A stretch of DNA of 64,000 nt from Triticum aestivum (GCF_018294505.1 NC_057810.1:704711095-704775094), one strand, 5' to 3'. Shown: positions 19,857 to 31,190, counted from the stretch's first letter. Notes: generated by a model from the sequence alone, not told the origin. Made by a program: numbers and translations.

Positions 19857-20815
19857 GGGGAGTTGTCAGAGAGGTGTGCCATCTTTTTTATGGCCACGGG
19901 GATTGGGAGGGGGTGTTGCTTGATGTTGGCAATCATGGGAGTTTCACCTCGGGTGATGCGCCATTGAAGGAGAGGAGATGTTGATGGGGAGTTGCTGGAG
20001 GGTGTGACATCCTTTTATAGTCATGGGGAAGGCAGGGGCGGATCTAGAGGGTGGACAGGGTGGGCCACGGCCCACCCTGGAATTTTAGGTCAGCCCGTAT
20101 ACTATAGGAGACACAGAATGATAAAAAAAAGTAAAAAGCCCATCAGTAGCTATAGTACCAGTTCAGCACCTGCACTGTGGCCCAATACATTTATTTGTCC
20201 GACACTACTCGTTCCGTTGATTCCTTCAGACTCGTTACCCAAACTAGCCCAATACAAGCAGCTTGCTCCTTGTTGCTGATTTTGGTACAGCACCAATTGT
20301 CACATTGACGCCCTATTACCATTGCTACATGAAAACTGGTTTTTGTTTCACTTTCCACACGAGAATATTTCTACAAGTAAAGGATATTGATGTGATGCTT
20401 TTTCCTAACCATGACAGATTATTTGATTGTGTAGTAAATTACCTTTGTTTTTTTATATTTCTTTAAGCTATTCGAGTTATTGTCACAATGATCCAAAAAA
20501 ATTTTTTGCTACTTAGACCTTTTAGATATTACATGGAGCAACTTTGTTTGTTGTTTACTTTGAACACCCAAGTTTTAAATCCTAGAACCGCCAGTGACAT
20601 ATCGTATTTGTGGTCAATTGTTTTTCAAGGTGGACCACCCTGTTTCAAAATCCTAGATCCGCCACTGGGGGAAGGTGGTTTGCTTGATGTTGTCGGCAAT
20701 GGGGTTCCGCCTTTGGGGCAATATTCCATTAGGGGGAGGAGTTGTTGACGGGTAGTTGTCAGAGAGGGGAGCAGAGAGGTGGCTGAGGGTGTTCCATCCT
20801 TTTATAGCCATGGGT
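19776..20815. repeat. Three tandem units (~120-130 bp) split by a hAT element
   Basis: Units start near 19787, 19917 and 20679. Each contains TTGCTTGATGTTG, GGGGAGTTGTCAGAG-like sequence and CATCCTTTTATAGCCATGG. A hAT element lies between units two and three; after removing 635 bp plus one 8 bp duplication the spacing is about 119 bp. Confidence 0.7.
20033..20667. mobile_element. Non-autonomous hAT element, 635 bp
   Basis: Left end CAGGGGCGGATCTAG and right end, reverse-complemented, CAGTGGCGGATCTAG. It is flanked by a perfect 8 bp duplication GGGGAAGG (20025-20032 and 20668-20675). No transposase. Confidence 0.88.
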
Positions 20816-21814
20816 CATGGGGCGCAAGGTGGGTGTGGCGCGAATGGGTGAAGCCAACCATTAATGGATACTTGAGTAGGCGGCCAACAACCATAAAGGG
20901 GTAAAATGCTACTGTGACAAATACGGGCACACAAGAGAGGAAGAAAGAGGAAGAAGAGGCAATTGGATTGGAGCGAGCTCCATATCAGTCATGTGAGCCT
21001 CTAAATATGCGCTCTTGGGTAGTGATTATGGAGCATCCTCTAGTTCATTGGTGGCAGTGGGAAATCAGTCGGATGCGCTTAAGTGGCTCCCTTGATTTCA
21101 TGCACGAGGACTAAGAAAAACTTAACGTAAAGTACTAGCCGAAGCCGATGCATCGGGATTCTCTTCCGTGCAATCGGCTGTCGGAATGGCAGGCAGATGA
21201 AGGTGAATCCACAACCTCGCTGACGGAGCCGGTAGGGGAAGTGTTTGTCCGAGGTGCCACTTACGGCAGAAAAAAGAATTTTATGGCATTTTCATTCTAT
21301 CATGATAGATTTTATTTTAAGACATATTTTTTGTACTTGTTAATAATTTGAGGGTGATGAGAAGAGAAGGAAACGGTGGTATATATAAAAAAAAGAGGAA
21401 ATTATCAAGTCACGGATCACACGAAGTAACCGTGAGGCGCATGTAGTGTTGTTCGTTTGTATACCTGATCAATCCCTTCCTTGAAAGTCAGGTACCACAC
21501 ATTAATCCCTTCTTTTGTACGATTGTGTTTTGTATGCAATGCACCTGAGCTCGAGGACGGTCGCTTGTGCATGCACGCGCTGGCCGGCCGGCGCGGCCTC
21601 ATCCACGCCAAGCCAAATCAAATGTCATGTAGCTGCATGCCCAACACCACACGCAAAAGTACAGTTCGTACACATCGTCAGAGAGTAGGAGTAGTAGCTA
21701 GTAGGCTTTTTTTTTAGGTAGACTAGCTGTGTACAACAGTAGTGGTGCAGGGTAGAGGGGAGCTGCTTTAGCTTTTGTCTGTCTTGCGTCCCTCCATGTT
21801 GTGCAGCAACAGAG
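20816..21814. other. No gene recognised
   Basis: Mixed sequence without a convincing frame or repeat. Short open frames are scattered and biased by local composition. Confidence 0.5.
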
Positions 21815-24532
21815 ACACCGACTCCACCGCGCGACCCTATCATGTCCGCCCTCGTCCGTTAGGGGTAAAAGGGACAAAAGAGGCGGCCCAGCGCGCGGGC
21901 GTAAACGGACTTTTGTCCGCTTTGTGTCCGCTTTCGACCCATCCCCGGCCCAAGTTTGCGCCGGTTTTGGGGTAAAACGGACATTGCGCGGATGGGCGGG
22001 ACGCGCACGCTTGTCTTCCCCTGGCCCGCCTGTCGGTGGGAGAAACCAAAACCCCCCACGCCCATTTGGCGCCATTTGCCCCAAACCCTCCCACGTCCCT
22101 CCCGCCGCCCCTCTCTCCCCCGTTCATGGCGGACGCCCCGCCGAGTTCCGGGGGCCTGGCCGTCGACCCGCCCGCAAAGGTGAAGAAAAAGGCGCCAAGG
22201 AAGCCGCGATCGGAGTGCACGCCGGAGTAGATCGCCAAGTTGGACGCGGAATCGGCGAAGAGGAGGGAATGGAGAGCGGTCGTCAAGGTCAATGCCGCCG
22301 CGGCCAAGTTCGCCGCCCAGCGCGAGGAGCTGGAGGCCGCGCGGCGCAAGGCCGCTGCCGACGAGAAGGAGGACCTCGTCACCAGAGCGCACGCCATCCT
22401 CATGCTTGGCATGGGCCGTCCTGCCGGGTTCCCTGCAGCGGCCATCGGCCCGGCGAGCACAGGCTCGTCGGTCGCCCGGCCTACGCACTGCCAGTCGCCG
22501 ACGTCGCGCACCGCGCCCATGTCGCCCGGCTTCCCTCCGCCAAGGCACGACGGCCAGACCCGTTTCTCGGGGTCGCCGGACGTGGACTTGTTCGCGCCGT
22601 CCACACCGCGCCCCGCGGCCGTCATCGACCTCAACGTCACGCCTGGGTCCAGCGGCGGCGGGCGGCCGTCTGTCGAGATGCTAAGAAAGCAGGCACAGGC
22701 ACCGTTCACGGGCAACATGCCTGCCCCCGCGTCTTGTTTGACGGAATGCCAACCCCAACGCCAGCGGTCGTCGACCCCTTCTACAACCGCTACATGGAGG
22801 ACGTGATCTTCGACGGTGGGCATGGCCGTACCTACGACCCCGATGAGACCCAAAGTCAGGATGGCCGCGCCGAGTACGTCCCCGATGAAGAGGCCGACGA
22901 CCGTGCTGACTACGACCATGGTGACTCGTGGCATGAAGACGATGACATCTATGTCGAAGGTGATGAAGAAGAAGAAGGCAATGACGTTGATATTAGTGGT
23001 GCGCCATTGTTCATCGACGAGCTCACCCAAAGAGCGGAGGCACAAAAGAAGAGGAAGAGCATTCACACGGGTTCATATACACAAGATGAGGACAAGTTGA
23101 TTTGCCAAGCTTGGATGGATATTAGCCAAGATCCGAGGACCGGCGCGCAACAAAAGGGCATTGTTTTTTGGACGAGAGTCCACAAAACATTCCATGAAAG
23201 GAAGATGTTTGAGCCCTATCAAATTACAGGCAACCGTGGCATCGGATCGATTCAAAAAAGATGGTTGTTCATCCAACAAGAGTGCAACAAGTATTGTGCC
23301 GCATTTCAGAGCGTTGAAGCACGGCCCGTGAGTGGTCTCGGCGTTGGGGACATGGTATGATCTCCTCTTTCTAGCCCTTTCCTTGCTACGGCCATGAGAC
23401 TTCGGCCGTGTATATGTTTGCATGTTCACTTGTTGTTGATCATGTGGTGTAGGCATTCCAATCTTTGGAGGCATTCAAGGCCCGGCACAATGACAAGCCA
23501 TTCACTCTTACTCATTGTTGGACGATCATCAACAATTTCCCTAACTTCAAGGATCAATACCGTGAACTTCAAAGAAAGAGAGGCAAGAAGACGGCCAAGT
23601 TCGCCGGAGGTGGGGATGGCGAGGCGTTGAAAAGGCCGAGGGGCAAGACCAACTCCAAGGTGGACGACATACGTGACGCCTCATCCATGGCCATGCATGA
23701 GACTTTGCATGGCATGATGTCCCAAAAGGATGTGAGGGACGAGAAGAAGCGGCAAAGTAAGGATGAGCAAATGAAGCAATACCTAGACCTTCAAAGACAG
23801 AAGCTTGAGATGGAGGAGGCGGCCAAGAGGAGGAAGATCGACATGGAGGAGGCGGCCCGGCAAAGGCAGCTCGACATGGAGGAGGCGGCCCGGCAAAGGC
23901 AGCTCGACATCGAGGCCGACAACGTCAAGGCCAGGCAGAGGTAGCTCGACATCGAGGCCACCAATGCCGCCACCAAAGCGGAGGAGATGGCCCTTGCGAT
24001 CATGAGCGTGGACTTGTCGAAGATGAGCGAGAAGATGAGGGCCTGGTTCGAGGCTAGGCAGAAGGAGATGCTCGACGCCGAAGGCCTGAACTAGGTCGTC
24101 CGATCTGCGTGGCCGTTCTTTTTGGAGGCTGGCATGGGTGCCGCCCGCCCGCTGGGCCGCTGGCAGTGTGCCGGCGAGAAAACATTCATTTTGGAGGCCG
24201 GCTGTGTTGCCGACGAGGACAACTATATATTTTGGAGGCTGGCTGTGTTGCCGGCCGCTGGGTGATGTCGGCGATGGACGTGTAGGCCGCTGGCTCTGTT
24301 GATGGCGTGATGAACCGGGGCCGCTGGCCTGAACTAGGGCTTGGCATTTGAAACGTTGCTTTTAGTTTTTTAAGTAGACACGGACAGGATGGGGCAAATG
24401 GATGCGGCCGCGTGCTGGGCGCACGGCCACCACATAGCAGGACACGCCCGGACACGACCCCAAATCCCTATCCAAACGGACAGAATCCGGACAAAACGGA
24501 CGTCCATTTAGGATCACGCGGTGAAGTTGGCC
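21815..24532 (+). mobile_element. PIF/Harbinger-type element carrying ORF1
   Basis: The left end near 21815 contains ACTCCACCGCGCGACC and the right end is GCGGTGAAGTTGGCC (24532). These correspond to the GGCCAACTCCACCGC ends of the cleaner element at 26791-27992, and both share subterminal words (AAACGGAC, GTCCGCTTT). The left terminus is damaged and no clear target duplication was found. It carries one ORF1-like gene and no DDE transposase. Confidence 0.65.
22126..24094 (+). pseudogene. Harbinger ORF1-like (NAM-associated C-terminal / Myb-like) gene, broken
   Basis: Starts MADAPPSSGGLAVDPP. In order: a basic N-terminus; a coiled coil (AAKFAAQREELEAARRKAAA); a linker with AAVIDLNVTPGSS; an acidic stretch (EGDEEEEGNDVDISGAPLF); a trihelix/Myb-like domain (YTQDEDKLICQAWMDISQDP, RTGAQQKGIVFWTRVHKTF, IGSIQKRWLFIQQECNKY); an intron (23355-23452, GT..AG); and a C-terminal coiled coil with a duplicated DMEEAARQRQL unit. 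By family, ORF1 proteins help the Harbinger transposase bind DNA and enter the nucleus. Lesions: TAG at 22228-22230, a 1-base loss near 22725, and TAG at 23944. The final stop is at 24092-24094. Confidence 0.8.
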
Positions 24533-24547
24533 TCAGTTTTTTCACAA

Positions 24548-24947
24548 GGTTGGGATGCTGCATTGGATTGGATGCCGGCATGCCGCGTGCGGTTGATTAG
24601 CCGTTTATCCGGAGCCTCAAAATCCAGCCGAGCCACGAGCCACGCAACACACCTTTGGTTTTTACAGAATGGGATTAACGGGAGCCTGCCACCATAATCT
24701 CGAGCATTATTAGGAGGAGTACGTATGCAAACCACAGAGAGACGAACGCTGGCGCGATGGACTATGAATCAGCCAAATCATTGATAATTGTCCTTCTCTG
24801 CATGGGGCATGCGTGCCGGGGACACATGTACGGGTGCGGCGTGGACAAACACACACTGCACACACACGCACACACACGAATAAGTAATAACGCGTCCCGG
24901 TGATGCTCGCCAGCGCCGGCCGGGTCGTCAATCAACGCCGGCAGGCC
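24548..24947. repeat. Segmental duplication, copy 1
   Basis: Begins GGTTGGGATGCTGCATTGG and ends CAATCAACGCCGGCAGGCC; matched by 28302-28756. It includes TTTGGTTTTTACAGAATGGG and GAGAGACGAACGCTGGC in both copies. The middles differ: this copy has a CA-rich stretch (24842-24875). Roughly 90 percent similar outside indels. No gene in it. Confidence 0.85.
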
Positions 24948-25900
24948 TACTTCTGTTTGTTGTGGGACGTCCTCTATACGCATTGGTTGCATGCTCCTGA
25001 TTTCCGGGCAATGGATTTCTCTTCCTTTCATTATCAAGCCAGCTGATTTCTTTCCGTTCTTTTTTGCGTGGAAGCTGATTCTTTCCCACAAGCGGCGCCC
25101 GTGGTCGCCTCAGCTGTGGGCCGCAGCTGCTACCAGGTTGCACTTCCCTACTTTCGAGCCGGGAGGATGGCCTGCGTCCCCCTCCCTGCCGGACTGGCTG
25201 CACTACCTCTCTGCAGCTCCTGCCACCGAGAAGCGTGCTCGGTGGTTGGCATTTGCTGGTCATTCGGTTCATTTGGCGCGAGCGAAACGCGCACAAATTC
25301 CGCGAGATCGAACTATCCGCTGGCGAAGTGTTGGACCTGATCTCGGACGAAGCTCGTAGCTGGGCGTTGGTGGGTGCCCGCCACTTAGGGCATCTCCACT
25401 AGCCCCCCAGGAAGCCCCCCAGGAGCAAATTTTCAGCGCCGGCGGATAAAAACGGTCCCAGCCGCACTCCCACGGCCTCGTTTTTCGCCGGTATTAGCGA
25501 AAACTACGGCCGGCGCTGGCAACAGAATCGCAGAAAGCTGGTGTTCAGCTGGGGGCGCCGGCGCTGTATTTAGGTGCTGCAAGGCCCACTGCCAGCCTCT
25601 CTCCTTCTTTCTTCTGCGTAGGCCCACCGCATGCAGCATGCAAGAAGCTCTCTTCTCTCTCCGTTGCTCGCGGCATTGGAGTAGAGGCGCCTAGCAGAGC
25701 TGCCCGTCGTCGCCGCCGACTTGCTGTCGCCCCCGGCCCTGTCGCCGCTCCTTCAACCACGTCGCGCTGGCCGCGCTCGGCAGCGCATCCACGCTTCTTT
25801 GCTCCCGCTCTGCTCGCCTAGTTCGGCTGTGTCGCGTGCGTCCCCGCGCGCCTGCGTCGGCCCGCACGCCGGCCCGTCCGCGCCGTCGCGCTGCCCCGCC

Positions 25901-26078
25901 ATGAAGTCCCACAAGAGCAAGAGCCGCCCGTCCTCTCCGAAGCGGTCGGCCGCTTTTTCTGCGCCGGTGGCCTTCCTGCTCGTCCTGGTACTACACGAAC
26001 CTGACGTGCCCCTTCATCGAAGACCACCAGAACTGCATGAAGTTCGGCAAGCCGAGCCTCGAGTTCCTGCGCAGCTGG
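25901..26078 (+). pseudogene. Captured trichome-birefringence-like (TBL/PMR5) gene fragment
   Basis: From the ATG at 25901 a basic N-terminus (MKSHKSKSRPSSPKR) leads into a hydrophobic anchor (AAFSAPVAFLLVLV), as in type II Golgi TBL proteins. One frame over, 25989-26078 reads YYTNLTCPFIEDHQNC then MKFGKPSLEFLRSW, the PMR5N-type Cys-rich segment of TBL proteins (Golgi polysaccharide O-acetyltransferases). It breaks off there: no GDS or DXXH catalytic motif is present, so it cannot be an enzyme. The anchor and PMR5N piece abut with a frame change, consistent with capture and decay. Confidence 0.6.
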
Positions 26079-26212
26079 AGCAGAGAGCTCGCGCGGTCGG
26101 CCACCGTCGCCTCCTCCTCGCCGCCGCACGCCAGGGGGCACGCCTCCGCGGCCTCCTCTCCCCCTCCCCTCGCCGGCCACCGCGCAGCCCAGCTCGAGCC
26201 CGCCGCCTGCCG

Positions 26213-26640
26213 CTACCGCTCGCCGCGCGCCTCGCCCTGGCTATCGCGCGCCGTCCTGCACACACCGCAGCCACGCGCGCGGCTGCTCCAGCTCCGGCGC
26301 GCCGTGCAGCTGCCTGAGCACGTCGGCCCGCAGCTGCAACAGGGCCTCGACGGCGTCGTCGAGCTCCTTGACGCGCGCTTGTCGCCGTCGGCCAGCGGCT
26401 GCCACCACTTGCCGAAGAAGAGCACGACGAGCGCGCCGCCGAGGGCGAGCGTGGCGAGCACGGCCGCGAGTTGCATCTCCCTCTCCGGCACGTGGCGAGG
26501 CGGCGAGCAGCGCGTCTCCAACCCGTCCAGCTCGACGGACCCGGCGAGGTGGAGGCGCGTCTCCTTCCCCGCCGTCGACGCTCGCGCTCCTCCGCTAGCT
26601 GGAGGTCGTCGACGCCGCCGCGGTCAAGGTGCTCGACGAA
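26213..26640 (-). pseudogene. Captured fragment of an unrecognised membrane/coiled-coil protein
   Basis: On the minus strand EREMQLAAVLATLALGGALV and VLFFGKWWQPLADGDKR form a clear membrane helix with a basic end. One frame away the next stretch reads VKELDDAVEALLQLRADVLR and QLHGAPELEQ, an amphipathic helix. A frameshift lies between. It is on the opposite strand to the TBL piece, so two source genes were joined. The source gene is not recognised. Confidence 0.45.
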
Positions 26641-26790
26641 ATGCCGCTCCGTTTGTGTTAGTCCAACACTGCTCGTGGGGAGGCAACGAGTGGAAAATTT
26701 TGGCGCCCCAGGCCAAAAGTTCTCGCCGGCAGCCCCCCAGGAGGCGAAAAAAATGCCTCCTGGGGGGGCAAACGGCTGGAGATGCCCTTA

Positions 26791-27992
26791 GGCCAACTCC
26801 ACCGCAAGACCCCAAACGGACGTCCGTTTCTTCCGGATTTTGTCCGTTTGGGGAAGCAATGGGTGCCAAAACGAACATGCATGTCCGGGTGCAGGTGAAG
26901 GCGCCCAACGCGCCGATCGAACCCAAACGGTCCGCCTCGACAACGCGCCCACGCCTGCGCCTCGCCTGCCCGCGAGCTCGCGCCCTCGCTCGCCGGTCCG
27001 CCCGTGTGGTCGCCGTGGCATCTTGTCGCCGCGCCGGGCAGAGGAGGGAGGAGGAAGAGCATCGAGTCGCCGTGGCATCTCGCTTGCCGGACGCGAGCAG
27101 CTCGCCGGCCTCCCTCGAGTCGCCGCGCGCCAACGCCTCCACGAGCCGTTGGGAGGCCGCCGATGCTCCCCGCGCCCGCGGTGGCCGCGCCCTGGCCGTC
27201 CCGCGGTGGCCGCACCCCGCGCTGGCTGCGCCCTGGCCGCCCTGCGGTGGCCGCGCCCGCAGCGCCGGCCCGCGCCGCCGCCCCCTGCTCGCGCGGCCGC
27301 CCACCGCCGCCCCCTGCTCGCGCGCCCGCGCGGCCGCCCACCGTCGCCCCCTGCTCGCGCGCCCGCGCGGCCGCCCACCGCCGCGCCCGTGCGGTGGAGT
27401 TGGCCTGAGGTCGTGCGGTGGAGCTGCCGGTATGCCGTGGCGCCGGCGGCGGTGGAGGAGTCGGCCGCCCCTCCCGCCACTGCAGCCGCCCAGCCACCAA
27501 GCGTGCGCCTACCTGGCGGGGCCTGTGCTGCAACCACCAGCGCCCGCGCGCGCTCGCCGCGTGCGGCGTCGCCGTCGCCGGCCCCCGCTCGCCCCTCCCG
27601 TGCCGCTTCGGGCTCACCGCCCTAGCTTTGCGCTCGGTGCTCCTGCCTTGCCGGAGCTCGTCGTGTAGGCTAGCGGCAGCACGTAGCGGGCATCCATCGC
27701 CGGGAAAAAGGAGAAAAAGGAGGAGAGAGTGGATGGGTGGGCAGAGATTCTTTTTTATTTGTATGACAGGCGGGCCACACTGCACATGCAAGCGGACCGA
27801 GGCGGACGAGGAGTGGCCAGAGAGTGTCCGTCTGTGTCCGCTTTGGCCCCAAAACGGGACCAGTTTTGATCCAGGGATGGGGTGAAACGGACAAAAAAGT
27901 AAAATGAGGTCTGCCGCTGGGTCGTCTGCTTTGTCCGTTTTACCTCAAACGTACGCACCCGGACAAAATGGGGTCGTGCGGTGGAGTTGGCC
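26791..27992. mobile_element. Non-autonomous PIF/Harbinger element, 1.2 kb, TTA duplication
   Basis: Left end GGCCAACTCCACCGCAAGAC (26791) and right end, reverse-complemented, GGCCAACTCCACCGCACGAC (27992), flanked by TTA (26788-26790 and 27993-27995). Subterminal words AAACGGACGTCCG and TGTCCGTTT match the ORF1 element at 21.8-24.5 kb. The interior is very GC-rich with tandem words around GCCGCCCACCGCCGCCCC (27290-27400). Long frames on both strands reflect composition. Confidence 0.85.
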
Positions 27993-27995
27993 TTA

Positions 27996-28301
27996 AAGCC
28001 AACTCCAGCGACAGGACCCCACCCCGTCCGGCCCCTTTTTAGCGCAAAGCGGACAGACCCCACGGTCCAACGCGCGACGGCCTGAACCCATCTGGTCCGT
28101 TTTGTATCCAGGCCGACCCATTTTGAGCGCAAACATGCGCCGAGTTTGGGTCACGGCGGGCAGCAAACAGACGCGCCGCTCGTCAGCTTCGGGGCCGCAT
28201 GGCAGGCGGCCACCTACCTCCCACCGCCCAATATTAATGCACACGTGCGGTCGGTCCCACCTGTCATCTGCTGAGACGCGCGGTAGGCGTCCTTCTTAAA
28301 T
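27996..28301. mobile_element. Partial third Harbinger-type end
   Basis: Directly after the TTA at 27993 comes AAGCCAACTCCAGCGACAGG followed by GGCCCCTTTTTAGCGCAAAG and repeated GCGGACAGACCC-type words, resembling the same TIR family. No matching right end before the duplicated segment at 28302, so it is probably truncated. Confidence 0.45.
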
Positions 28302-28756
28302 GGTTGGGATGCTGCATTGGATTGGATGCCGGCATGCCGTGTGCGGTTAATTAGCCGTTTATCCGGAGCCTCAAAATCCAGCCGAGCCACGCAACACACC
28401 TTTGGTTTTTACAGAATGGGATTAACGGGAGCCTGCCACCTTAATCTCAAGCGGTATTAGGAGGTGTACGTATTCAAACCACGGAGAGACGAACGCTGGC
28501 ACGGTGGACTGTGAATCAGCCAAATCACTGATAACTATCCTTCTCTGCATGCCTGATTGATTGATTGCCCGTGAAGAGCAAGGGAGGTACGTATACCAGC
28601 TCAAAGTTGGGGGCCAGCAACACAACACATGCAGCGGAAGGAAGGGACACCGGACACGCATGGGGCATGCGCGCCGGGGACACACACACGAAGAACACGT
28701 CCCGGTGGTGCTCGCCGGCGCCGGCCGGGTCGTACGTCAATCAACGCCGGCAGGCC
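28302..28756. repeat. Segmental duplication, copy 2
   Basis: Partner of 24548-24947, about 3.75 kb away in the same orientation. It has an extra block (CCTGATTGATTGATTGCCC onward) that copy 1 lacks. Three Harbinger-like ends lie between the two copies. Confidence 0.85.
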
Positions 28757-29017
28757 ACGCGTCGCGCCGTAACAAGAGTGGAGCACGTCCCTATTGTAAA
28801 TCTCTCACTTGTTAGGCGTACAGACTACTCTATGTTGAGAGACGAACGCTTCTCGTGCCATTCTTCGCCATTTGTACTTTAGACAAACGTCATATATAGA
28901 GCAACTATGTGATTGTACTTTAGGCAATCGAATATCTGAAGTCTTACTAATCATGTCACTACTTTAGACATAATTCCTTGCGCGGGTAAGGCAGAGTTGA
29001 AGGCTCTAACAGGCTTA

Positions 29018-30382
29018 GAGCATCGACAACCGGAGTTGGCAAATCCGGCCCCGCGGACACTGACCAGACACTCCTTAAATCCAGGCCTCCATACCCGCGT
29101 ATCTCATATTCCGAACCCTATATGCATACAAATTCATACAATTAGTATGTAGATCACGAAACGATCAAAATCGACAAAAAACAGACAAGGAAACAGACAT
29201 ATAAGCTGGTATCAAACGGGCATAATTTACGTAAACATCACCAAAAAGATCACCAAACGGGCAAGTCACATAGTTCAACGGTTCGACACATTGTAACTAC
29301 ATACTACAACTAGATTATAAATAGGAGAGGGCGAGTTTCACCACTTCCTCGCCGGCCCTTTGCCCTTCCGGTCATCGACACAGCCGTAGGAGTCCGCGGT
29401 AGGAGGTGGGTCCACGTCATACCCGTCGGAGGAGGAGGAATCGGAGATGACGATGTAGCCTTGGAAGCGCCGGATGACGCGGTCTTGCTTGCGCTTGAGC
29501 TTCGCCACCCTCGCCGCCTCCGCCGCCTCTCGCTCGGATTGCACAATGACGAGCCAGAGCTACTTGGTGTTGATCCTTCGGAGCCGTCGGGCCTTCGTCT
29601 CTGGCTCAGTCAGTGACCGGTGGCACACCCACTCGAGGAGACGGTCCTCCTCGTCGAGCACCCGGCGGCGGCGGGCGGACTACACAGACGCGTCGGACCC
29701 GCTCGCCATCTCCCTTGCCCTCTGCCTCTTGCGGCGGGCGGCACGTGCCTTCGACTCCGGAGTCCACATCTGCGGCGTCAGCAAAGCGGGCACTAGAACC
29801 CAGCGCTGCCTGCGCGAAGCAGCGGCCGGAGGTGGAGGGGGCCATCGGGCGGGAGGAGCAGATCGGGCAGGCCTCGCAGATCCGCGTGGGGCAGGAAAGG
29901 CTGACGCCGGCGTCGGCGCTCTAGCGACGGGCGACAGGTGGCATCACACCCGACCCGGAGCTGCCGCCCGTATCGACCCGTGAGCGCTCGAGCGCGATAT
30001 GGAGCGCCAGCTCCTCCTCATCTCCGGAACTGCCGTCGGAGTGACTGTCGGTGCTGAACATGCTCGCCGGCACTAGGGATTTAGCAGATGGGGGTAATGG
30101 GAGCGTCGGGGAGGGGAGGAGAGCGGAGCAGAGTGAGCTAGGGTTTCTACCGGACAGGGTTTTTTGTGGGTTCGGGGTAGGCCAGCGGTGGGCCTGACTG
30201 ACGTGCCCAGGCCGCCTTATATCCGTCCTACATTTGGGACGGATATAAGAGGTGCCGGTCAGCCCGGGTGTTTGACACCCGTTTGAGAGCTTCGGTTATA
30301 TCGATTTTTTGTGACCGGTTAGTGATTGGACGGCCTGCATACACGTATGAAACGGATATAGGACGCCCGGCTGTAGATGCTC
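29018..30382 (-). mobile_element. Non-autonomous PIF/Harbinger element, 1.37 kb, TTA duplication
   Basis: Left end GAGCATCGACAACCGG (29018) and right end, reverse-complemented, GAGCATCTACAGCCGG (30382), flanked by TTA (29015-29017 and 30383-30385). It carries a decayed minus-strand coding remnant and no transposase. Confidence 0.85.
29339..30061 (-). pseudogene. Decayed ORF within the 29018-30382 element
   Basis: From the ATG at 30061 the frame starts MFSTDSHSDGSSGDEEELAL and hits a stop after about 55 codons. Further protein-like pieces occur in other frames (WTPESKARAARRKRQ; SEREAAEAARVAKLKRKQDR; VISDSSSSDGYDVD). The Ser/Asp-rich head and basic middle resemble Harbinger-associated ORFs, but I cannot assign a function. 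Confidence 0.45.
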
Positions 30383-30385
30383 TTA

Positions 30386-30921
30386 ACAAAGCTACGGTGG
30401 CGGTCGTCCACAATCTATCCAGGGGCGGTGGATGACAGCTTCTCAGAATAAGAACGAGACATTGGCGATGACCCGACCACACACCCCACGATGAGCTTGG
30501 AAATGAATGGGGTAGAAGAAACACCAACCCGTAAACTTAGGTAGCAAGATCATCACCTGCAAAAAAACAAACTGGAGCACCGGGGCGGCCAGCTTAGTCA
30601 AAAATCTAAGACGAAATGACTTAAATAAAGAGGGGCTATAGCCACAGTACACGGCCGGCGTCCCTGAGCGATACCGCCATGCTCATCTATGGTGATTTGT
30701 TGCCATGTACAGAGCAAAAAGCAGAGAAGGGCAACAAGGAGAACATGAGAGCAGAGTGCACGTTGCACAGACTTTGGGCAGCTACTATTCCCAAAGGCAG
30801 TGACAAATCAACCAGTGATTCAGAAGGGAGAATCAATAAAATATTAGTGCGATTTATCGTAGCCGATGACAGTCATGACCAGGACAACCATCCTGCAATT
30901 GGTGAGAGCATGTAGTAGTAG
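30386..30921. other. No gene recognised
   Basis: Unique-looking sequence between a Harbinger element and the duplicated block. A 78-codon plus-strand frame (30679-30915, with NKENMRAECTLHRLWAAT) has unremarkable composition and no recognised domain. Confidence 0.4.
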
Positions 30922-31190
30922 TACAACCTCGTCCTCACAAGTCACAACTCACAAGGCAGCAACTTGAGCCAACTAGCAGGAGAGGGGAGGCCGCAAGCGA
31001 AGAGTCATGGACCGTGGGAGGAGTTGGAGGCAACTGCGTACGTGTTCTCCAAAAATGAGAGCAGGAAAGGGTATGATGCTTGTGAAGGTGGTTAGAGAAA
31101 TAAATCAGTTTTATTTAAGCACCAATGTTTATTATAGAGCCTACACTTAGTTAGGCACACCATATATAGAGATAAGCATTTTTTCCTAAG
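30922..31190. repeat. Local duplication, copy 1
   Basis: Starts CAACCTCGTCCTCACA and contains GGCAACTGCGTACGTGTT and GATGCTTGTGAAG. The partner is 33065-33335, about 2.1 kb away in the same orientation, roughly 75 percent similar. A Mutator-like element lies between them. Confidence 0.75.

Larger units (their letters stand above)
25388..26787. mobile_element. Pack-type PIF/Harbinger element carrying gene fragments, 1.4 kb
   Basis: Left end GGGCATCTCCACTAGCCCCC (25388) and right end, reverse-complemented, GGGCATCTCCAGCCG (26787), with TTA on both sides (25385-25387 and 26788-26790). The interior is GC-rich with pieces of at least two unrelated proteins in opposite orientations and no transposase. 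The right TTA is also the left TTA of the next element. The superfamily is inferred from the TIR/TSD type. Confidence 0.75.

Noticed and set aside
21008..21050. GAGCATCCTCTAG near 21030 as the right end of an element starting at 19256 (GAGCAACTCTAGC)
   Set aside because: Both motifs point the same way, so they are not inverted termini of one element.
21801..23360. A 519-codon plus-strand frame through the Harbinger ORF1 region
   Set aside because: Only its last ~210 codons are the ORF1 protein; the first part is an out-of-frame reading of GC-rich DNA and does not start at the true ATG (22126).
25720..27800. Several 200-540 codon frames on both strands
   Set aside because: Very high GC leaves few stop codons. 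The frames cross element borders (26787/26791) and are mostly Ala/Arg/Pro, so they are not genes apart from the two captured pieces listed.
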